DNA from: Candidatus Peregrinibacteria bacterium | Lineage (GTDB): Bacteria > Patescibacteriota > Gracilibacteria > UM-FILTER-43-11 | Direction: 5' to 3' | NCBI GenBank assembly: GCA_030618315.1 | Contig: JAUXDO010000021.1 | Location: forward strand, 1 to 14,687 | DNA length: 14,687 nucleotides | Part shown: positions 1 through 6,862 of the stretch, one piece after another | How the letters are laid out: the number at the start of each line of letters is the position of its first letter | Position numbering within the stretch: the first letter of the stretch is position 1 | The notes under the pieces: generated by a model | The model's database searches: none | Seen by the model: only the letters and a program-made list of their open reading frames with translations | Told to the model about the DNA's origin: nothing | Position numbers and translations under genes: made by a program

Positions 1-1194
1 CGCCAAATCGACAGGCCTCTCGCTATTGTATTTTTTTGTTTGCTTATATTCGGAATCATAATGATTTCTAGTGTCAGCGTATATGAGTCCTATCAGATAA
101 CAAACAGTATGACCAAACAAGGGCTGATGGATGAACCGACAAATAGTTTTTATCTTTGGCGTCATTTCTGGAGAGCAATGGTATCGATTCCGCTATGGAT
201 TATGGCGATTTATGTCCCTCTGAATATATGGAAAAGAATCGCATTACCATTCTTTGTAGTTACTATCTTCCTTTTGTTTGCTTTATTTTTACCAGGAATT
301 GGCTCCAATTACGGTACATCAACTTCCTGGATAAATCTCCCATTTCTACCATCAATTCAGCCGGCTGAAATCGTCAAACTCAGTTTGATTTTTTATTTAG
401 CCGTGTGGATGGAAAAACGTCAGGAACTTGTACAATCGTTTCAATATGGTTTTATCCCATTCACCGTTCTATTAAGTTCCGTCGTAATATTGCTCGCAAT
501 GCAACCGGATTTCGGTTCGGTTTTAGTAATTGCAGTTATTGCAGCCAGTATGTTTTTTGCAGCTGGTGGGAACATACTCCATATAATTACAGGTGGACTG
601 CTCGCATCAGTTATGGCTTATCCGATAATCATGAGTAAGGAATATATCAGGAACAGATTCCTTGCATTTTTAAATCCTGATCTCGACCCGCTCAATATTG
701 GTTTTCAGGTAAAACAAGCCTTAATCGCAATAGGAAGCGGAGGGCTTTTTGGAGTAGGATTCGGTAAATCAATTCAAAAATTCGGCTACCTTCCAGAGGT
801 GCAGGGGGATACGATTTTTGCAGCGGCAGCAGAGGAACTTGGTTTTATTCGAATTGCCTTTTTAGTACTGGCGTATGTAATGATTGCATTTAGAGGTTAT
901 CGCATAGCATCATACGCAAAAGATCGTTTTTCTATGCTTATTGCAGTGGGAATTACCACTTGGTTTGTCTTTCAAGCGGTTATCAATATGGGGGTCAATC
1001 TTGCAATTCTCCCACTCACAGGCCTTACACTTCCATTTATAAGCTATGGTGGCTCTTCATTACTTGTTAATATGTTAGCTGCGGGAATTTTATTAAATAT
1101 TTCACGTTATACAGATGTCTCAACGAATCTTGTTAGTAGGCGGAGGATCAGGAGGACACATTACTCCCAATCTCGCCGTCGCTACAAAACTTAA
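1..1194 (+). CDS. ftsW: FtsW, septal peptidoglycan glycosyltransferase of the SEDS family (5' end missing)
   Basis: The reading frame is open to the left edge, where it reads RQIDRPLAIVFFCLLIFG, a typical FtsW opening, so the true start lies outside the window and a TTG at 40 is not the start. The protein is a polytopic membrane protein. SEDS hallmarks are YLPEVQGDTIFAAAAEELG (Asp at 808-810 is at the position of the conserved SEDS aspartate) and, near the end, NMGVNLAILPLTGLTLPF followed by ISYGGSSLLVN. FtsW polymerises lipid II at the division septum. The next gene is murG, which favours FtsW over RodA. The last 80 bp overlap murG in another reading frame and encode a basic tail (SRRRIRRTHYSQSRRRYKT). 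Family assignment is firm; the FtsW versus RodA choice rests on the ISYGGSSL motif and on context. Confidence 0.93.
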   Translation, partial: RQIDRPLAIVFFCLLIFGIIMISSVSVYESYQITNSMTKQGLMDEPTNSFYLWRHFWRAMVSIPLWIMAIYVPLNIWKRIALPFFVVTIFLLFALFLPGIGSNYGTSTSWINLPFLPSIQPAEIVKLSLIFYLAVWMEKRQELVQSFQYGFIPFTVLLSSVVILLAMQPDFGSVLVIAVIAASMFFAAGGNILHIITGGLLASVMAYPIIMSKEYIRNRFLAFLNPDLDPLNIGFQVKQALIAIGSGGLFGVGFGKSIQKFGYLPEVQGDTIFAAAAEELGFIRIAFLVLAYVMIAFRGYRIASYAKDRFSMLIAVGITTWFVFQAVINMGVNLAILPLTGLTLPFISYGGSSLLVNMLAAGILLNISRYTDVSTNLVSRRRIRRTHYSQSRRRYKT

Positions 1195-2158
1195 ACAAAG
1201 GATACCGTCCATAAAATTAGCCTATATAGGCTCAAGAAATAAAATGGCTGCCGAACTTGTACAAAAGTCCGGCATGAAGTTTTACCCAATTTTCGCTGGG
1301 AAGTTACGAAGATATTTTTCCTTACAAAATTTTATTGATCCAATTTTTGTTATAATCGGATTTTTTCAATCCCTATATATAATAATAAAATTTTGGCCGA
1401 GAGTAATTTTTTCCAAAGGGGGATATGTCAGTTTGCCAGTTGCATTTGCAGCGTTTATTCTGCGTCGTCCACTAATACTGCACGAGTCTGACAGCCGTAT
1501 GGGGATTGCAAATCGTATAGCATCTAAAACCGCCAAAAAGGTATGTGTAGCTTTTCCGGATTTAGCAGCACAAGATGATAAATACGTTCTCACTGGCAAC
1601 CCAATCCGCTCATCAATAATGAACGGTGATCCAAATATTGGTTATCGAATAACAGGTTTTGTCGACACCCGTCCAATTGTTTTGGTGTGGGGAGGAAGCC
1701 AGGGCGCTCAGCAAATAAATGAAATAATTGAAAGAGAATTTAAGAATCTAAAATATCGTTTTCAAATCATTCACGTTACAGGGAAAGGAAAAGGAATCAA
1801 CATCGATGACCCATCTTACCGTCCATTTGAATACATCGGCGAAGATCTAAAACACATATATGCCATTACAGATTTTGTTGTAGGACGTGCAGGCGCCAAT
1901 TCCCTTTTTGAGCTCGCACTCATGGAAAAGCCAAACATCACAATCCCATTAAACAACCCCGACCAATTACTAAACTCAACATACTTTGAAATTGTCGGAG
2001 GAAGTCTGGTTTTAAGAGAAGATCAAAATCTGTATGATTTACTGGTCGCATTACTTGAAAATCCAAATAAACAAGAGATGATGAGAGAGGCTCTCCGGTC
2101 CATTGCAAAGCCCGATGCGGCTGATGAGATTGCGAAGATAATTCTTAACACGAAATAG
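1115..2158 (+). CDS. murG: MurG, UDP-GlcNAc : lipid I N-acetylglucosaminyltransferase
   Basis: MurG transfers GlcNAc from UDP-GlcNAc to lipid I, giving lipid II, on the cytoplasmic face of the membrane. The 347-residue length is normal for the family. Visible motifs are the N-terminal glycine loop GGGSGGHITPN (residues 9-19), the second loop SKGGYVSLPVAF, HESDSRMGIANR (the usual motif is HEQNxxxGxxNR), the third loop GGSQGAQQIN, and the nucleotide-binding part GANSLFELALMEKPNITIPL with DQLLNS downstream. The ATG at 1115 lies 80 bp inside ftsW and has no Shine-Dalgarno sequence; the glycine loop follows immediately, so a later start would destroy the fold. Translation is probably coupled to ftsW. 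The product of this enzyme is the substrate of FtsW. Confidence 0.96.
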   Translation: MSQRILLVGGGSGGHITPNLAVATKLKQRIPSIKLAYIGSRNKMAAELVQKSGMKFYPIFAGKLRRYFSLQNFIDPIFVIIGFFQSLYIIIKFWPRVIFSKGGYVSLPVAFAAFILRRPLILHESDSRMGIANRIASKTAKKVCVAFPDLAAQDDKYVLTGNPIRSSIMNGDPNIGYRITGFVDTRPIVLVWGGSQGAQQINEIIEREFKNLKYRFQIIHVTGKGKGINIDDPSYRPFEYIGEDLKHIYAITDFVVGRAGANSLFELALMEKPNITIPLNNPDQLLNSTYFEIVGGSLVLREDQNLYDLLVALLENPNKQEMMREALRSIAKPDAADEIAKIILNTK

Positions 2159-2160
2159 AA

Positions 2161-2240
2161 GGACGAATGGGAAGACGAATTGAGGAACGAATTGGCAAAC
2201 GATTCGTCCAACAACCCGTCCAACAACCCGTCCAACAACC
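2161..2240. repeat. Three tandem 12-bp repeats with an upstream inverted partner
   Basis: The 12-mer CGTCCAACAACC occurs three times without a gap (2205-2216, 2217-2228, 2229-2240) and ends 6 bp before the glycosyltransferase ATG. GGACGAAT at 2161-2168 is the exact reverse complement of ATTCGTCC at 2203-2210, and ACGAAT-like words recur between them. The whole murG to glycosyltransferase gap is therefore repeat. No start codon lies in frame upstream of 2247 before a TGA at 2181, so the repeat is not translated as part of the next gene. It may form a leader hairpin. Confidence 0.85.
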
Positions 2241-2246
2241 CGAAAC

Positions 2247-3392
2247 ATGAAAATCGGTATCAACGCCAGATTCCTGGCATACCCATTCACCGGCATAGGA
2301 CAGTACACACTTAATCTTTTGCGTGCGCTAGGTAAAGTCGACCCGCCTGACGGACGGGCAGGTAAAAAAAATGAATATCTACTGTTTACCCCCGAACTCG
2401 TTGATCTTCAATTACCTGAAAATTTTAAACAAGTCCGAATTCCAGAAAAGGAATACAAGTCACCAAGCTTTAGAAAAGCTCACTGGGAACATATTTTGGT
2501 GCCTCGTGAAATTGAAAAATGGGGAGTGGAATTAGCTCACTTTTTATATCCGTCCAATCCAAAAAAATCTCTCAAAATTCCTACAATTGTTACAGTTCAC
2601 GATGTAATACCATGGGTTTTGCCGGCATACAGAAAGCAAATCAGATCAAGGATTTACAGTGCATATACAAAGCTTGCTCTTAAAAAAGCCGATCACGTTA
2701 TTACTGTTTCTAATTTTTCAAAAGAAGAAATTAAACGTGTTTTAAAAGTCGAGGAAAAAAATATTCACGTAACATACCTGGCACCGCCGATGTATGAAAA
2801 AGATAAAGTAGCACCACCAAATCTTCCACTTCGCAGAAAATTTTTACTGTATGTAGGAGGATATGATGATCGAAAAAATGTGCCTCGATTAATGGAAGCC
2901 TATCAAAAATTTATCGCAAATCACTATGAAATCGATTTAATTCTTGTCGGAGGAAAAGGACGTGACCTTGAGGAATGGATAACAGATGAATATTGCGAGC
3001 GTGTTGCAGGCCGTTTCCAGGTAAAGCCAAAGGGTAAAATAATTTTTACAGAACCTCTGCCATCTAACGAATTAACAGTTTTATATAAACAGGCAACAGC
3101 ATTAGTTCATGTATCTACGTACGAAGGTTTCAATCTTCCGCTTGTTGAATCAATGGCAAACGGTTTGCCTATTATAGCTTCAGATATCCCCGTAAATCAT
3201 GAAGTAACCGCAGAAAATGCACATTTTATAAGTCCGGATTCAGTCGATAGTGTTGGAATTGGTATCCATGAATTTTTAAATAATAAAACTTTGCAAAGAG
3301 AGCTAAAAAAGAATGGCAGGGAAAGATCAAAAGATTTTAGCTGGAAAAAATGTGCCGAAGAAACTTTATATGTTTACAATCTTTTTACATAA
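2247..3392 (+). CDS. Family 4 (GT-B) glycosyltransferase
   Basis: This is a 381-residue retaining glycosyltransferase of the GT4 type. The N-terminus MKIGINARFL...TGIGQYTLNLL is the typical acceptor-domain opening. HDVIPWVLPAYR and HVITVSNFSKEEIKRVL are typical of group 1 transferases, LLYVGGYDDRKNVPRLMEAY starts the donor domain, and YEGFNLPLVESMANG carries the EX7E motif (E293 and E301). It probably adds a hexose to an envelope lipid or polysaccharide; donor and acceptor cannot be read from the sequence. It follows murG after an 88-bp repeat-filled gap and has no Shine-Dalgarno sequence. Residues 33-39 (PPDGRAG) look like an in-frame insertion of a GC-rich palindrome: without them the protein would read LGKVDKKNEYLLF, which is normal for the family. 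Confidence 0.9.
   Translation: MKIGINARFLAYPFTGIGQYTLNLLRALGKVDPPDGRAGKKNEYLLFTPELVDLQLPENFKQVRIPEKEYKSPSFRKAHWEHILVPREIEKWGVELAHFLYPSNPKKSLKIPTIVTVHDVIPWVLPAYRKQIRSRIYSAYTKLALKKADHVITVSNFSKEEIKRVLKVEEKNIHVTYLAPPMYEKDKVAPPNLPLRRKFLLYVGGYDDRKNVPRLMEAYQKFIANHYEIDLILVGGKGRDLEEWITDEYCERVAGRFQVKPKGKIIFTEPLPSNELTVLYKQATALVHVSTYEGFNLPLVESMANGLPIIASDIPVNHEVTAENAHFISPDSVDSVGIGIHEFLNNKTLQRELKKNGRERSKDFSWKKCAEETLYVYNLFT
2341..2363. repeat. GC-rich quasi-palindrome inside the glycosyltransferase gene
   Basis: ACCCGCCTG at 2341-2349 can pair with CGGGCAGGT at 2355-2363 (9 positions, two imperfect) around a 5-nt centre. It is strikingly GC-rich against its surroundings and encodes PPDGRAG at the point where related transferases go directly from the N-terminal helix to a short Lys/Asn/Glu loop. 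It adds whole codons and keeps the frame. I infer that a dispersed palindromic repeat has inserted into the gene. Confidence 0.6.
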
Positions 3393-3466
3393 TAGCGGTT
3401 AGCGGTTAGCGATCAGCGAATAGCTTTTTTAAGCTAACCGCTAACTACTAACCGCTACCAGCTATT
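3393..3466. repeat. Inverted repeat built of 7-bp units, copy 1; possible terminator
   Basis: Directly after the glycosyltransferase stop comes TAGCGGT repeated with drift at a 7-bp period, then a T-rich centre, then the reverse complement. TAGCGGTTAG (3393-3402) pairs with CTAACCGCTA (3448-3457), AGCGGTTAGC (3401-3410) with GCTAACCGCT (3433-3442), and TAGCTT (3421-3426) with AAGCTA (3431-3436). A related element lies at 8898-8975, also just at a stop codon. It may end transcription, and it is clearly a dispersed repeat family. Confidence 0.8.
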
Positions 3467-3470
3467 TAGG

Positions 3471-3499
3471 TTTTCAATTCATCACATTCATTATATAAT
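3471..3499 (+). promoter_or_regulatory. Candidate sigma-70 type promoter for the 96-residue membrane protein
   Basis: TTTTCA at 3471-3476 (4 of 6 against TTGACA), a 17-bp spacer, then a perfect TATAAT at 3494-3499. A start about 7 bp further would give a leader of only some 15 nt before the ATG at 3521, without a Shine-Dalgarno sequence. Found by eye only. Confidence 0.5.
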
Positions 3500-3520
3500 G
3501 TAAATGCTAACACCCACACA

Positions 3521-3811
3521 ATGTCAGTATCTTTCATAATCTTCATCATCATTCAAATAGTTACCTTCGCTTATTTTGTAGAATCGCTTCGCAGAACCGC
3601 TATTCGTGTTCGTGAATATCCTCTTGAGGAAACACATGAAACTTTGCCATTTCGAAGTTTAAGGTTAAAACACGTTATTATTCTTTATATTATTGCTTAT
3701 CTTGTCTGGGTCGGTTTTTCTATTTGGCTTTATATCATTTTTATTGACCCGACATTGATTTCTGAGTCAGGAGCAACAAGCGCGCCAAGAAATGTGATTT
3801 TGGATTTGTAG
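3521..3811 (+). CDS. Small membrane protein with two transmembrane helices, unknown function
   Basis: 96 residues. Two hydrophobic stretches are plain: about residues 3-20 (VSFIIFIIIQIVTFAYFV) and 50-75 (HVIILYIIAYLVWVGFSIWL and onward). The loop between them (ESLRRTAIRVREY...RSLRLK) is rich in arginine, so by the positive-inside rule it should be cytoplasmic, with both ends outside. I recognise no family. It stands alone between two repeat elements, has a plausible promoter of its own, no Shine-Dalgarno sequence, and a GC hairpin (3837-3854) soon after the stop. The coding potential is convincing because the hydrophobic pattern is coherent over the full length. Confidence 0.75.
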   Translation: MSVSFIIFIIIQIVTFAYFVESLRRTAIRVREYPLEETHETLPFRSLRLKHVIILYIIAYLVWVGFSIWLYIIFIDPTLISESGATSAPRNVILDL

Positions 3812-3814
3812 ATT

Positions 3815-3958
3815 GGCTATTGTAGAATCCCCCTATCCCCCTTTATCAAGGGGGTCATATTTGGCATTTAATATTATAAATTCAACCCAAAGCACTTCCC
3901 CTTGATAAAGGGGACAATAATTGAATTATTGAGCAATAAAGGGGATTCTATAATAGGC
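3815..3958. repeat. MITE-like element with 18-bp terminal inverted repeats, copy 1
   Basis: The left end GGCTATTGTAGAATCCCC (3815-3832) and the right end (3941-3958, reverse complement GCCTATTATAGAATCCCC) match at 16 of 18 positions. Inside are three perfect hairpins: CCCCCTT-TATC-AAGGGGG (3837-3854), CCCCTT/AAGGGG at 3898-3913, and CAATAAT-TGA-ATTATTG (3915-3931). There is no coding capacity. The first hairpin may also end transcription of the small membrane protein gene. A degenerate relative with the same end lies at 13253-13431. Confidence 0.8.
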
Positions 3959-4032
3959 TAGTGGGTTTAAGATAGGATTCCAAATTTCCAGAGTTTATAG
4001 TATCGTTGTCACGTCATTTACCAAGTCAAATC

Positions 4033-5850
4033 ATGCATCAAAAAATCGCAGTTCTAGATTTCGGAGGTCAATATGCGCATCTTATCGCTAATCGTGTACG
4101 TCGCTTAGGTGTATATAGTGAAATTTTGGATAACGAAACTCCGGTAGATCAATTAAAAAAATACAAAGGAATTATTCTTTCTGGAGGTCCCATGAGTGTT
4201 AATTACGAATCCGCTCCAAAATGCGATCCGAGGATTTTTGAGTTAGGAGTTCCTATTCTTGGAATTTGCTACGGACATCAATTAATGCAACATATGCTTC
4301 ATGGAGTAGTCGTACCCGGGCGTACTCAGGAATATGGATTAGCTGAATTAGAGGTGCTAAATCCAATTGGAATTCTTGAAGGCATAAAATCTCCTTCCCG
4401 CGTATGGATGTCTCATTTTGATGTGGTAAAGGAGCTCGCTGAAGGATTCGAAATAATTGGTTCAACTCCTGACTGTCCAACTACAGCACTGGCAAACATC
4501 AATAAAAATTTTTATGGAATTCAGTTCCACACAGAGGTTACTCATACTGAAGAAGGAATGAAAATATTGGATAATTTTCTCAATATCTGTCAGGTAAGTC
4601 GTGACTGGAGCATTGAACAATTTATCGAAGAGGAAATTGCAGAAATTAAAACTAAAATCGGAGATAAAAAAGTTTTTCTTCTCGTCTCTGGTGGCGTTGA
4701 TTCAACTGTATGTTTTGCATTACTCGAAAAAGCTTTAGGTACGGGTAGAGTTTATGGAATGCTTGTAGATACGGGCTTAATGCGTCTAGATGAAGCCGAA
4801 AAAGTCGAAAAATATTTAGCAAAAGCGGGTTTCACTAATCTCCATGTAGCTGATAAGAAAGATCAGTTTTTGCAGGCATTAGATGGTGTATCAGACCCAG
4901 AAGAGAAGAGAAAAATAATCGGAGATATGTTCTGGCAAGTCAAAGAAGAGGTGGCTGAAGAACTTGGTCTTAATCCAGACGAATGGATAATGGGACAAGG
5001 CACAATTTATCCGGATACAATTGAAACAGGTGGCACAAAACATGCTGATAAAATCAAAACTCATCACAACCGAGTCGACCTTGTGCAGGAAATGATAGCG
5101 GCGGGAAAAGTTATAGAACCTATCGCGCAATTATATAAAGATGAGGTCAGGGAGCTTGGTGAAAAACTCGGTTTGTCTCATGATTTGGTCTGGCGCCAGC
5201 CTTTTCCTGGCCCCGGTCTTGGCGTACGCATGTTGTGCGCAAATTCGAAATCCGAATATCGAAACTCGAAACAATTCACAAATCTCAATTCTCAAATCTC
5301 AAACTTTATCAAAGAGGAATTTAATACTGATGCCACAGCAATTGTCCTCCCAATTCAATCCGTCGGCGTACAAGGAGATGAACGAACATACCGCCACCCC
5401 GTAGCATTATTTACAGAATTACGTGATTGGAAAGAGTTGGAAAAAATATCCACAGCAATTACTAATCGATTCTCTGATGTAAATAGAGTAATGCTGACAC
5501 TTTCCGGTAGTCCTGATGATTTTACTCTAAATCCATATTGCATTACAAAATCCCGCGTCGAATTATTACAAAGAGTGGATGATTATGTAAATCAAATAAT
5601 GTCCGAAGCATCAGATGATTTTGGAATCTGGCAATTCCCAGTCGTTTTAGTCCCAACAAGTACAGAATCTGATAAAGAATCAATAGTACTCCGCCCAATA
5701 GTATCCACAGAAGCAATGACTGCAAGTTTTGCTGAAATCGATGAGAATGTTACTAAAAAGTTAGTCGAACGTATAAATACAGAGGAAGACATAAGTCATA
5801 TCTTCTATGATCTTACGCACAAACCTCCGGGGACGATTGAGTGGGAGTGA
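4033..5850 (+). CDS. guaA: GuaA, glutamine-hydrolysing GMP synthase (long form)
   Basis: It converts XMP, ATP and glutamine to GMP. An in-frame TTG exists at 4006, but the ATG at 4033 gives the normal start MHQKIAVLDFGGQYAHLIANR, so I use it (605 residues). The class I amidotransferase domain has GICYGHQ with Cys79, and QFHTEVTHT with His166 and Glu168. The ATP-pyrophosphatase domain has the P-loop SGGVDS (219-224), GTIYPDTIE, and FPGPGLGVR. The C-terminal part is longer than in E. coli (about 525 residues in total) and resembles the two-part dimerisation region of the human enzyme, including YCITKSRVELLQRVD, FPVVLVP and a final YDLTHKPPGTIEWE. Residues about 404-424 look like an in-frame repeat insertion. 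There is no Shine-Dalgarno sequence; a TATAGT at 3996-4001 could be a -10 box. Confidence 0.96.
   Translation: MHQKIAVLDFGGQYAHLIANRVRRLGVYSEILDNETPVDQLKKYKGIILSGGPMSVNYESAPKCDPRIFELGVPILGICYGHQLMQHMLHGVVVPGRTQEYGLAELEVLNPIGILEGIKSPSRVWMSHFDVVKELAEGFEIIGSTPDCPTTALANINKNFYGIQFHTEVTHTEEGMKILDNFLNICQVSRDWSIEQFIEEEIAEIKTKIGDKKVFLLVSGGVDSTVCFALLEKALGTGRVYGMLVDTGLMRLDEAEKVEKYLAKAGFTNLHVADKKDQFLQALDGVSDPEEKRKIIGDMFWQVKEEVAEELGLNPDEWIMGQGTIYPDTIETGGTKHADKIKTHHNRVDLVQEMIAAGKVIEPIAQLYKDEVRELGEKLGLSHDLVWRQPFPGPGLGVRMLCANSKSEYRNSKQFTNLNSQISNFIKEEFNTDATAIVLPIQSVGVQGDERTYRHPVALFTELRDWKELEKISTAITNRFSDVNRVMLTLSGSPDDFTLNPYCITKSRVELLQRVDDYVNQIMSEASDDFGIWQFPVVLVPTSTESDKESIVLRPIVSTEAMTASFAEIDENVTKKLVERINTEEDISHIFYDLTHKPPGTIEWE
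5242..5304. repeat. In-frame repeat insertion in guaA
   Basis: After FPGPGLGVRMLCA the protein reads NSKSEYRNSKQFTNLNSQIS, a low-complexity Asn/Ser/Lys peptide. The DNA is a chain of TCGAAA/TCCGAA/CTCAAA-type words unlike the surrounding gene. Peptides of this NSKSExRNSKQ kind are, from my general knowledge, a hallmark of translated dispersed repeats in environmental bacterial genomes. The site falls between the XMP-side loop and the dimerisation region, which is variable in length in the long-form family. The frame is kept and both flanks remain well conserved. Confidence 0.6.
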
Positions 5851-5855
5851 TAAAT

Positions 5856-6143
5856 TATGCTCGGAGTACCTCGCGTGGATGAGCCCTATCGGGCGTGGAT
5901 GTTACTCGATTACTCGCGTTGATGAGCTCGAATACGAGCGTGGATTATGTTTTTTTACATTAATGCTATTTTACTATGAGATGTTTTTTTACATGTAAAA
6001 AAATACAAACCAATTAGTAGTCCACTACGTAAGAAAATGTAATCCACGCGAAGCTCATCCACAGGTCTGTACTCAGACCAACATCCACGCGAAGCTCATC
6101 CACGCTCGTACTCGAGCATAATCCACAGGTCTGTACTCAGACC
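5856..6143. repeat. Hairpin array: inverted arms of GTGGAT/ATCCAC boxes with variable tetraloop hairpins
   Basis: This fills the guaA to sigma-factor gap. The left arm carries GTGGAT at 5875, 5895 and 5940; the right arm carries the reverse complement ATCCAC at 6042, 6057, 6083, 6098 and 6121. Between boxes sit perfect small hairpins: GCCC-TATC-GGGC (5883-5894), GCTCG-AATA-CGAGC (5926-5939), GGTCTG-TACT-CAGACC (6064-6079 and again 6128-6143) and GCTCG-TACT-CGAGC (6104-6117). GCGAAGCTCATCCAC occurs twice (6047-6061, 6088-6102). The centre has the 14-bp direct repeat ATGTTTTTTTACAT (5947-5960, 5981-5994) and a perfect 20-bp palindrome T7-ACATGT-A7 (5984-6003). No gene is visible here, and it is not a CRISPR because the repeats are short, unequal in spacing and inverted. 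Confidence 0.85.
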
Positions 6144-6166
6144 GCATTTGCTTTCCCAAGCCTATT

Positions 6167-6757
6167 ATGTTAAATTATACCCCACATAATTTAGACGTGA
6201 AAAAAGAACAGATTCCAGATTTAAAGGCGCTAGCCAGATTAGCAAAAAAAGGAGACACCGAAGCTTTCGGTAGTATTTATGATGCTCTTGTTACACCGGT
6301 CTATCGATACATTTTTTATAGAGTCGATCAGCAAATTGCAGAGGACCTGACAGAGGATACTTTTTTGAAAGCATGGCAGAATTTAGGTAAATACAAAGAA
6401 ACAAGCAAGACACCATTTTCCGCATGGGTTTTTAAAATCGCACATAATTTAATTTGTGATCATTATCGAAAAAATCAGCCGGTTTTAGAAATTGATGAAA
6501 ATCTCCCAAGTACTCATGTTGATCTCAATCCATCTACAACAATTAATATTAAATTCAATCAAATAAAGCTTAGACAGGCTATTAATAAATTGCCTGAAAA
6601 CTTCCAGCAAGTAATCGTACTAAAGTACATAAATGAGCTCGATAATGACGAAATTTCTAAAGCAACAGGGAAGTCTGAAGGCTCAATTCGTACAATACAG
6701 TTCCGGGCTCTTAAGCAATTACGTGTACTCTTAGAGGAAAAGCAGGAAGATTTTTGA
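6167..6757 (+). CDS. ECF-type RNA polymerase sigma factor
   Basis: 196 residues with the two domains of group 4 (ECF) sigma factors. Region 2 covers about 33-102 (FGSIYDALVTPVYRYIFYRV, then AEDLTEDTFLKAWQNLGKYK and WVFKIAHNLICDHYRKN). An acidic linker (107-125) follows, and region 4 covers about 135-190 (LRQAINKLPENFQQVIVLKY, then the helix-turn-helix DEISKATGKSEGSIRTIQFRALKQL). It directs RNA polymerase to a dedicated promoter set. The next gene, 105 bp downstream, is a membrane protein with FecR and DUF5667 domains, the usual partner of such sigma factors in Patescibacteria, so the two are probably a signal-transduction pair. There is no Shine-Dalgarno sequence before the ATG; GTG at 6197 is a possible later start. 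Confidence 0.92.
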   Translation: MLNYTPHNLDVKKEQIPDLKALARLAKKGDTEAFGSIYDALVTPVYRYIFYRVDQQIAEDLTEDTFLKAWQNLGKYKETSKTPFSAWVFKIAHNLICDHYRKNQPVLEIDENLPSTHVDLNPSTTINIKFNQIKLRQAINKLPENFQQVIVLKYINELDNDEISKATGKSEGSIRTIQFRALKQLRVLLEEKQEDF

Positions 6758-6862
6758 AACAAAATCCATTTTTTTACGTTATAAAAAGTGGATAGGCGTG
6801 AAATATGACAAGTTGTCCAGAATATTCAATTTTTACTCACTATCCAAGCCCTTAAATAAGCT

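Noticed and set aside
40..42. TTG as the ftsW start
   Set aside because: The frame continues upstream to the edge with FtsW-like sequence.
2205..2240. Possible CRISPR because of three direct repeats
   Set aside because: Units of 12 bp are contiguous with no spacers.
4006..4032. TTG start for guaA
   Set aside because: It adds nine residues before the usual GuaA N-terminus, has no ribosome binding site, and lies right at a possible transcription start.
5848..5850. TGA read as glycine (code 25)
   Set aside because: TGA follows exactly after the conserved GuaA end IEWE, and also ends the sigma-factor gene and gene C at sensible places.
5856..6143. Possible CRISPR or tRNA cluster between guaA and the sigma factor
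   Set aside because: Boxes are short, inverted between arms and unevenly spaced; no acceptor stem, T-loop or CCA pattern was seen.
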